Shown one piece after another: positions 23,119 to 27,645 of a DNA stretch of 27,645 nucleotides. Numbering within the stretch: position 1 is the stretch's first letter; each line of letters begins with the position of its first letter. The notes under the pieces were generated by a model. It worked only from the letters and a program-made list of their open reading frames with translations. It was not told the DNA's origin and did no database searches. Where the stretch lies: positions 1 to 27,645 of the forward strand of contig JAWOGU010000439.1 of the NCBI GenBank assembly GCA_046496595.1. Reading direction: 5' to 3'. This DNA is from GCA-2746795 sp046496595. Its GTDB lineage: Bacteria > Chloroflexota > Anaerolineae > Promineifilales > Promineifilaceae. Both the position numbers and the translations under genes were made by a program.

Positions 23119-26100
23119 ATGTCCACAGATTTCATTTTTCGGGGATCCCTCAACCAGGTCGATCCCGAACTGGATGAGCTGCTAAACCGCGAAACCCACC
23201 GCCAGGACAACAGCATCATCCTCATCGCCTCAGAAAGCGAAGCCCCATTGGCCGTGCGTCAGGCCATGTCCAGCACCTTCGCCAATATTTATGCCGAAGG
23301 CTATCCCCAGGAGACCAGCCGCCAGCAAAATGAAGCCGCCATTCTGGACCTCGACATGGAACTGGCCCGCTACCGCCGCCACAGCGATCCCCGCTACTAC
23401 AAAGGCGTGGAATACGCCGACGCCCTGGAAGCCCTCGCCCGGCGGCGCGCCGCCGAACTGTTTGCCGCCAACGGCCTGCGCCCCGACCAGTTATTCGTCA
23501 ACGTGCAGCCCCTCAGCGGCGGACCCGCCAATTCGGCCGTCTACACCGCCCTGCTCCAGCCCGGCGACGCCATCATGGGCCTCAACCTCAACGACGGCGG
23601 CCACCTCTCCCACGGTTCATCAGTCAACCGCTCCGGCAAAATCTACCGCAGCGTGCCCTACTTCGTTAATCCGCAAACCGAATATCTCGACTATGACGCC
23701 ATCCAGGCCACTGCTGCCGCCGAAAAACCAAAAATCATCGTCGCCGGCTACTCCGCCTTTGCCCAGATTATTGACTGGCAGCGCTTCCGCGACATCGCCA
23801 ACGAGTGCGGCGCGTATCTATTGGCCGACATTTCTCACATTTCCGGCCTCGTCGCCGCCGGCGTGCATCCCAGCCCCATCGGCATCGCCGACGTGGTGAT
23901 GACCACCACCCACAAAAGCCTATGCGGACCGCGCGGCGCCATGCTGATCACCCACAAACGCGACCTGGCGCAAAAGATTGACCGCGCCGTTTTCCCCGGC
24001 GAACAGGGCGGTCCCCATCTCAACACCATCGCCGCCCTGGCCGTCGCTCTGAAGCTGGCAAACACCGATACCTTCCGCAGTTTACAGCAGCGCATTGTGG
24101 CCAACGCCCGCCGCCTGGGCGAAAAACTGGAAGCCGCCGGTATGCGCACGGTAGGTGGTCCCAGTGAAAATCACACCGTGTTGGTCGATACCAAAAGCGT
24201 CAGCCACAACAATCTACACTTGTCCGGCGACATGGCGGCCCGCATTTTAGATGTGGCCGGTATTGTGGTGAACCGTAATACGATTCCCGGAGACAAAGGA
24301 GCGCTCAATCCCACCGGCCTGCGCCTGGGCACGGTCTGGATCAGCCAGTTAGGCTTTGGCGATGACGAAGTTGATTTGCTGGCAGAGGCGATGGCCGGTA
24401 CGCTGAAAGCGTGCCAGCCGTTCAGCTACGCGGCTCTGGGCGGCAAACGGGAACTGCGCGCCAAAGTGGATCCCATCGCCTTGAACAGCGCCCGCGACGT
24501 GGTGCAGCAGCTGCGGCGCAGCAAGCCGGAAACCGCCAGCCGGGTGGTGGAGATTCGGGGCAAAGCGGCTCAAGCCCTGCTGAACTATGCCCTCACCAGC
24601 GACGTCTTGTCATTGGCTGAAGATGAGACCCAGGCCACGCACATTTTTGGCCCGGACATTGACCTGGACGCCACGCTGTACCGCGCCGACGCAGACCGCT
24701 TCCACCTGTTGTTTGGCAGCAAGGAAGACGCCCGCAAAACGGCCGTTTGGCTCTCTGATCTTTCCGACGGCTATGTGCTGTTCTCAGACGTGTGCGCCCG
24801 GCTGCCCGGTCCGGTGGCTGTCAAGCTAATTGCGCCGGAGGGCTTGCTGGAAAAAGGCGCCGAAGCGGTGATGGGCGGCGTTTTAGACCTGTCCCACATC
24901 CTGCGCAAACAAAAAAACCCCGAGACCTACGCCGACAGCAAGCCCTTCTTCATCGGCTGCGAACGGCGCGCGGACGGCGCGGCCCTGCCTGCCTTCACCT
25001 GGGAAGAACCGGCCGATCCGCCGATGAAGCGCACCAACCTCTACGACACCCACGTCGCCCTGGGCGGCCGTATGATCCCCTTTGGCGGCTATGAAATGCC
25101 GGTCTGGTACAGCTCCGTCAGCGAGGAACATCAGGCGGTGCGCGAAGCCGCCGGTCTGTTCGACGCCACCCACATGGGCGTGTTCGACGCCGCCGGCGAG
25201 CAGGTGGTCGCCTTCCTCAATACCGTCACCACCAACGACGTGAGCGCCCTCAAAGTGGGCCAATCCCATTACACCTACTTCCTCCTCCCCGATGGCAGCG
25301 TGGTAGATGACCTCATGGTCTACCGCCTGAGCGAAGAGCGCTTTATGCTGGTGGTCAACGCTTCCAACAACGATAAGGATTGGGCCTGGATCAACGCGGT
25401 GAATGAGGGGAGTGTGCTGATTGATGAGAAACGGCCGTTTGCCCGCATCCTCCACCCCGTCACCCTCAGAGACCTGCGCGACCCCGTCCACGGCAGCGAC
25501 TGCCGCGTAGATGTCCCCTTGCAAGGTCCGCAGTCCCTCAACATTCTATTGTCTCTATGCGAAGACGACACCTTCGCCCAACGGCTCAAGAAGCTGCCCT
25601 GGGCCGGCATCACCCAGGGCAAACTGGGCGAATTCGACGTGATCGTCTCGCGCACCGGTTATACCGGTGAGCGCATCGCCTTTGAGATTTTTGCGCATCC
25701 AGAGCAGGCTCCGGCGTTGTGGCACGCTATCATGACCGCTGGCGAGCCGCTTGGCGTGAAGCCGTGCGGCCTGGCGGCGCGTGACAGCACGCGCACCGAA
25801 GCCGGTCTGCCGCTTTACGGCCACGAACTGGCTGGCGACCTGGCTCTCAATCCGGCCGACGCCGCCTTTGGTAGTTATGTCAAATTGTGGAAGCCCTTCT
25901 TCGTGGGCCGCGAGGCTTTCATCACCTATGAACAAACGAGAGATCGGCAGATCGTGCGCTTCCGCATGGACGAAAAGGGTGTGCGCCGTCCCGAAAACGG
26001 TGATCCTGTCATGGATCGGCGGGGCAAGGTGGTGGGCGCTGTCACAAGCTGCGCCATCGACCAGGATGGGTATCTGCTGGGTCAGGCTGTGCTGCCGCTG

Positions 26101-26253
26101 GAGATGGCAAAAAAAGATACCAAGATTTACATTTACCAGCTCGGCGGCGGTCAACGGGAGCTGCGTGTGCCCGGCGCCGTTAAAATAGGCGCCCGCATGC
26201 CGATGCCCGACACCGCCACCGTTTTAACCCGCTTCCCACAGCGGAAAAAGTAA
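23119..26253 (+). CDS. Fused serine hydroxymethyltransferase - aminomethyltransferase (GlyA-GcvT)
   Basis: A 1044-residue fusion. Residues ~1-440 are SHMT (glycine + CH2-THF to serine): SIILIASES near the start, VQPLSGGPANSAVYTALL, GGHLSHGSSVNRSGK, DISHISGLVAAGVHP, and PLP lysine Lys266 in TTTHKSLCGPRG. Compared with E. coli GlyA it carries ~20 extra residues after YAEGYP (~63-90). Residues ~636-1044 are GcvT, the T-protein of glycine cleavage (makes CH2-THF from aminomethylated H-protein): LYDTHVALGGRMIPFGGYEMPV, TTNDVSAL, RTGYTGERI, GLAARDSTRTEAGLPLYGHEL. The ~470-635 middle resembles a degenerate GcvT N-domain. ATG 23119 has AAGGAG 6 bases upstream; the longer frame from 23077 has none. 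No gcvH or gcvP is in the window. Two AACGGCCGTT palindromes (24738, 25430). The fusion could pass folate between sites: inference. Confidence 0.92.
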   Translation: MSTDFIFRGSLNQVDPELDELLNRETHRQDNSIILIASESEAPLAVRQAMSSTFANIYAEGYPQETSRQQNEAAILDLDMELARYRRHSDPRYYKGVEYADALEALARRRAAELFAANGLRPDQLFVNVQPLSGGPANSAVYTALLQPGDAIMGLNLNDGGHLSHGSSVNRSGKIYRSVPYFVNPQTEYLDYDAIQATAAAEKPKIIVAGYSAFAQIIDWQRFRDIANECGAYLLADISHISGLVAAGVHPSPIGIADVVMTTTHKSLCGPRGAMLITHKRDLAQKIDRAVFPGEQGGPHLNTIAALAVALKLANTDTFRSLQQRIVANARRLGEKLEAAGMRTVGGPSENHTVLVDTKSVSHNNLHLSGDMAARILDVAGIVVNRNTIPGDKGALNPTGLRLGTVWISQLGFGDDEVDLLAEAMAGTLKACQPFSYAALGGKRELRAKVDPIALNSARDVVQQLRRSKPETASRVVEIRGKAAQALLNYALTSDVLSLAEDETQATHIFGPDIDLDATLYRADADRFHLLFGSKEDARKTAVWLSDLSDGYVLFSDVCARLPGPVAVKLIAPEGLLEKGAEAVMGGVLDLSHILRKQKNPETYADSKPFFIGCERRADGAALPAFTWEEPADPPMKRTNLYDTHVALGGRMIPFGGYEMPVWYSSVSEEHQAVREAAGLFDATHMGVFDAAGEQVVAFLNTVTTNDVSALKVGQSHYTYFLLPDGSVVDDLMVYRLSEERFMLVVNASNNDKDWAWINAVNEGSVLIDEKRPFARILHPVTLRDLRDPVHGSDCRVDVPLQGPQSLNILLSLCEDDTFAQRLKKLPWAGITQGKLGEFDVIVSRTGYTGERIAFEIFAHPEQAPALWHAIMTAGEPLGVKPCGLAARDSTRTEAGLPLYGHELAGDLALNPADAAFGSYVKLWKPFFVGREAFITYEQTRDRQIVRFRMDEKGVRRPENGDPVMDRRGKVVGAVTSCAIDQDGYLLGQAVLPLEMAKKDTKIYIYQLGGGQRELRVPGAVKIGARMPMPDTATVLTRFPQRKK

Positions 26254-26259
26254 GGCGGA

Positions 26260-26331
26260 GTGGCAAGGTGGCAAGGTGGCAAGGTGGCAAGGTGGCAGAG
26301 TGGCAAAGTGGCAAAGTGGCAGAGTGGCAGG
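26260..26331. repeat. Tandem array of the octamer GTGGCARR, nine copies
   Basis: Nine consecutive 8-bp units: four GTGGCAAG, then GTGGCAGA, GTGGCAAA twice, GTGGCAGA, GTGGCAGG. It begins 7 bases after the SHMT-GcvT stop. Units vary only in the last two purines. There is no spacer structure and no ORF on either strand that looks real. A shorter version recurs at 27290. Confidence 0.9.
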
Positions 26332-26336
26332 GTTTT

Positions 26337-26368
26337 ATCACCTCTACACCCCATCACCTCCACACCCT
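26337..26368. repeat. Two 16-bp repeats ATCACCTCYACACCCY downstream of the octamer array
   Basis: ATCACCTCTACACCCC (26337-26352) and ATCACCTCCACACCCT (26353-26368) are adjacent. They are followed by CCCTGCAACCCTGCAACTTTGCCAC, whose end is the reverse complement of the octamer unit. The same 16-mers occur at 27334-27365, so array plus 16-mers form one composite element. Confidence 0.85.
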
Positions 26369-26400
26369 GCAACCCTGCAACTTTGCCACTTTTACAAAAG

Positions 26401-26429
26401 TTGACACCCTGCCTGTGAACGTGTAGGAT
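26401..26429 (+). promoter_or_regulatory. Sigma70-type promoter of the phosphoribosyltransferase gene
   Basis: TTGACA (26401-26406), a 17-base spacer and TAGGAT (26424-26429), placed immediately after the repeat composite and about 65 bases before the start codon. The -10 hexamer is identical to that of the SRP RNA promoter. Confidence 0.7.
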
Positions 26430-26438
26430 TGCAGGCAA

Positions 26439-26461
26439 AAGGCGTACGAAACGTATGCCTT
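26439..26461 (+). promoter_or_regulatory. Hairpin at the 5' end of the phosphoribosyltransferase mRNA
   Basis: AAGGCGTACG (26439-26448) pairs with CGTATGCCTT (26452-26461), one wobble, three-base loop, followed by ATTTTCTTCTT. It starts within a few bases of the expected transcription start (~26436). It is therefore too early for ordinary attenuation and could be a stability hairpin, or a promoter-proximal terminator. Confidence 0.5.
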
Positions 26462-26495
26462 ATTTTCTTCTTATAGGAAGAGTGAGGAGCAATTA

Positions 26496-26999
26496 ATGCG
26501 TCGCGAAGTATTAACCTGGTCAGATGTTGACAAATTGATTGATTACCTGGTTCCCCAGATACACGGCCGTTATGATTCCATGGTCATCGTGACCCGCGGC
26601 GGAATTATTCCCGGCGGGATGCTGGCGGAAGCACTGAATATTACTTACATTTTAACGGCGTCGGTGCGTTTCCCGGCTGACTTTCCTGGTCTGCAAGATC
26701 AGATGCAAAGCAAATATGCCATCCCTGAATTTATCCAATTTCCGGACACGGAGATGCTGGAAGGGCGGCGCATTTTGGTGGTGGATGATGTCTGGACAAA
26801 GGGGCGCAACATTGTCACGGTCGCCAACCGCATCGACGCGGCCGGCGGCGACCCGGACACGTGTGTGCTGCACTACAAGCCCACTACTTCTTTGTACCCC
26901 GGACTGACGCCTACCTACTATTCGGCCGTAACGGATGCGTATATCATCTATCCCTGGGAAATTGATCGGGGGCCGGAAGTGCTGGGGGTGTGGAACTGA
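26496..26999 (+). CDS. Phosphoribosyltransferase (xanthine/hypoxanthine type)
   Basis: A 167-residue PRTase-fold protein, probably salvaging a purine base with PRPP. The PRPP-binding motif is RRILVVDDVWTKGRNI (~residues 90-105), and an upstream VIVTRGGIIPGGMLAEAL loop is typical of Xpt/Gpt/Hpt-like enzymes. The closing YPWEIDRGP is shared by Gpt-like and related PRTases. The exact base specificity cannot be told from sequence, and some relatives have uncertain roles. ATG 26496 has GAGGAG about 7 bases upstream. It is monocistronic between two copies of the octamer composite, with its own promoter. Confidence 0.85.
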   Translation: MRREVLTWSDVDKLIDYLVPQIHGRYDSMVIVTRGGIIPGGMLAEALNITYILTASVRFPADFPGLQDQMQSKYAIPEFIQFPDTEMLEGRRILVVDDVWTKGRNIVTVANRIDAAGGDPDTCVLHYKPTTSLYPGLTPTYYSAVTDAYIIYPWEIDRGPEVLGVWN

Positions 27000-27036
27000 G
27001 TTGGAAAGCAGAAGGATGAAGGATAAGTAATCTTTT

Positions 27037-27064
27037 TTGACAAACTTCTGGCTTTTGTTAGGAT
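27037..27064 (+). promoter_or_regulatory. Sigma70-type promoter of the SRP RNA gene
   Basis: TTGACA (27037-27042), a 16-base spacer and TAGGAT (27059-27064). Expected start of transcription is ~27071, about 14 bases before the terminal helix of the SRP RNA. Confidence 0.65.
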
Positions 27065-27084
27065 CCGCGTTAAATTGCATACGA

Positions 27085-27221
27085 TATACCCGTAAGACCG
27101 GTGACGACTGGGTCCCTGGCGGCGGAAGCCGCCGAACCGTGTCAGGGCCGGAAGGCAGCAGCACTAAGGCGTCTCTTCTGGGTGCCCAGGACAACCTGGT
27201 GGTCATCGGTTCTACGGGTGT
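27085..27221 (+). ncRNA. ffs: Signal recognition particle RNA (bacterial small type)
   Basis: The universally conserved helix 8 region GTCAGGGCCGGAAGGCAGCAGCA is present (27140-27163; GGAA tetraloop context and the AGCAG Ffh-binding face). The flanks pair as a long hairpin: ATACCCGTA...GACCGGTGAC at the 5' side with GGTCATCGGTTCTACGGGTGT at the 3' side. The folded RNA would be about 137 bases, somewhat longer than E. coli 4.5S RNA. It has a promoter and a terminator of its own; the partner protein gene ffh is in the same window. The short open frame across this gene is not a protein gene. Confidence 0.93.
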
Positions 27222-27230
27222 ATCAGGCAT

Positions 27231-27279
27231 GATTGAAGATGAGAGATTGGAGATTTAACGGTCTTCAATCTCTTTTTTG
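27231..27279 (+). terminator. Intrinsic terminator of the SRP RNA transcript
   Basis: GATTGAAGA (27231-27239) pairs with TCTTCAATC (27262-27270), followed by TCTTTTTTG. A competing inner stem GAGATTG / CAATCTC is possible. It lies 10 bases after the SRP RNA terminal helix. Confidence 0.75.
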
Positions 27280-27289
27280 TTTGGGCGAG

Positions 27290-27365
27290 GTGGCAGAGTT
27301 GCAAAGTGGCAGGGTGGCAAAACCTATCACCCCATCACCTCCACACCCCATCACCTCTACACCAT
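27290..27365. repeat. Second copy of the octamer / 16-mer repeat composite
   Basis: Four octamers (GTGGCAGA, GTTGCAAA, GTGGCAGG, GTGGCAAA at 27290-27321), then ATCACCTCCACACCCC (27334-27349) and ATCACCTCTACACCAT (27350-27365). Same order and orientation as at 26260-26368, but fewer octamers. It abuts the ATG of the last ORF directly. Confidence 0.85.
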
Positions 27366-27645
27366 ATGCTGGCTGAAGGTACTTCCAAACTAATCATCAG
27401 GGCAGGAATTAAAGAAAACGGGATCAACAACACACGAACAGCATATCCCTTTTATAACGCCATTATCGTAAATCATAATTTTGTTCCTGCAAAGACGGAC
27501 ACTTTCAACCCTGTTATCAATTATTTGGGTAAAAGTGTAAAATACGTGCTGTTGGAAGACTTTGAATCAGCAAGTATTGAGTTTGAAGAAGGATTTAAAA
27601 ACAGTGCTTTGTTGACAAGAGAAGAAAAAAGCGATCTGATTTTTG
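27366..27645 (+). CDS. Unrecognised AT-richer ORF, 3' truncated by window end
   Basis: An open frame of 93 codons from ATG 27366 to the last base, with no stop. It begins MLAEGTSKLIIRAGIKENG and continues with mixed hydrophobic and charged segments (YPFYNAIIVNHNF, VKYVLLEDFE); no signal peptide or membrane span is seen and I recognise no family. Codon use (AAA, GAA, ACA, TAT, ATT) is clearly more AT-rich than in the neighbouring housekeeping genes, which suggests recent acquisition. There is no ribosome site, because the repeat composite ends at the base before ATG, so either the true start is further in, or the gene was truncated by the repeat. Confidence 0.55.
   Translation, partial: MLAEGTSKLIIRAGIKENGINNTRTAYPFYNAIIVNHNFVPAKTDTFNPVINYLGKSVKYVLLEDFESASIEFEEGFKNSALLTREEKSDLIF

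Larger units (their letters stand above)
605..26570. repeat. Dispersed palindrome AACGGCCGTT (core ACGGCCGT), HIP-like
   Basis: The 10-mer occurs 22 times, starting at 1713, 2344, 3064, 4108, 6097, 9014, 9255, 9406, 10810, 12327, 13188, 13599, 14203, 18218, 19880, 20043, 20156, 20638, 22398, 22961, 24738 and 25430. The 8-mer core alone occurs at 605, 8449, 9585, 10187, 16624, 19242 and 26563. Twenty-six of these 29 lie in genes, in all three codon phases, giving Thr-Ala-Val (10), X-Gly-Arg (10) or X-Arg-Pro (6); three are intergenic. Counted by eye, so a few may be missed. Confidence 0.9.

Noticed and set aside
24883..25524. 213-residue minus-strand frame inside the SHMT-GcvT gene
   Set aside because: Antisense shadow; the sense strand shows conserved GcvT motifs throughout.
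23119..26253. SHMT-GcvT fusion as an assembly artefact
   Set aside because: The frame is continuous and the junction holds ~195 residues of ordered-looking sequence with its own GcvT-like pattern; a simple misjoin would not give this. It still deserves an independent read check.
26260..26331. CRISPR array
   Set aside because: Units are 8 bp and contiguous, with no spacers and no cas genes.
26151..26438. 95-residue minus-strand frame with repeated LPLCH-type units
   Set aside because: It is merely the translation of the GTGGCARR array and flanks.
27037..27258. 73-residue ORF over the SRP RNA
   Set aside because: The stretch is the conserved SRP RNA hairpin; the reading frame is incidental.

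Overview
The window reads as a chromosomal segment of a free-living, moderately GC-rich bacterium. It is most likely a member of the Chloroflexota (an Anaerolineae-like lineage). This is an inference from three things: a topoisomerase I carrying an N-terminal DUF5679-like zinc ribbon, a serine hydroxymethyltransferase fused to GcvT, and a secreted nuclease ending in a YLP-type tail. Most of the window is housekeeping genes plus short intergenic repeat elements. No tRNA, rRNA, CRISPR array, transposase or prophage gene was recognised.

Layout. 1-1636 (+): 3' part of a secreted ExeM/NucH-type nuclease, ending in an intrinsic terminator. 1769-4149 (+): M32 carboxypeptidase, then a pentapeptide-repeat protein. 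4159-6940 (-): two paralogous DUF21/CBS/CorC-type membrane proteins with translational overlap. 6941-7622: a gene-poor spacer with a large palindromic element. 7623-9236 (+): GH13 alpha-glucosidase, convergent with the next block. 9291-17029 (-): ffh, rpsP, khpA, rimM, dprA, manC-like and topA, i.e. protein export and ribosome maturation genes followed by DNA uptake/recombination, nucleotide-sugar and DNA topology genes. 17147-18643 (-): metK under a SAM-I (S-box) riboswitch with its own promoter and terminator. 18759-22935 (-): soluble multi-GAF/PAS histidine kinase, overlapping Mpg DNA glycosylase, then fabI. 23119-26253 (+): a 1044-residue SHMT-GcvT fusion. 26254-26495: tandem repeats, promoter and leader hairpin. 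26496-26999 (+): phosphoribosyltransferase. 27085-27221 (+): SRP RNA with promoter and terminator. 27290-27365: a second copy of the repeat composite. 27366-end (+): start of an AT-richer unrecognised ORF.

Functional links visible in the window: SRP protein (ffh) and SRP RNA lie about 10 kb apart. MetK (SAM synthesis, SAM-sensing leader) and the SHMT-GcvT fusion (folate one-carbon supply) both belong to one-carbon metabolism. The ffh-rpsP-khpA-rimM order and the dprA/topA proximity are classical bacterial gene neighbourhoods.

The most unusual genome-scale signal is a dispersed palindrome, AACGGCCGTT. It occurs 22 times as the 10-mer, and the core ACGGCCGT occurs 29 times, roughly once per kilobase. 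It sits in all three codon phases of unrelated genes and in intergenic DNA. It resembles in behaviour the cyanobacterial highly iterated palindrome HIP1, with a different sequence. The second is the SHMT-GcvT fusion, whose middle segment itself looks like a degenerate GcvT-like domain.
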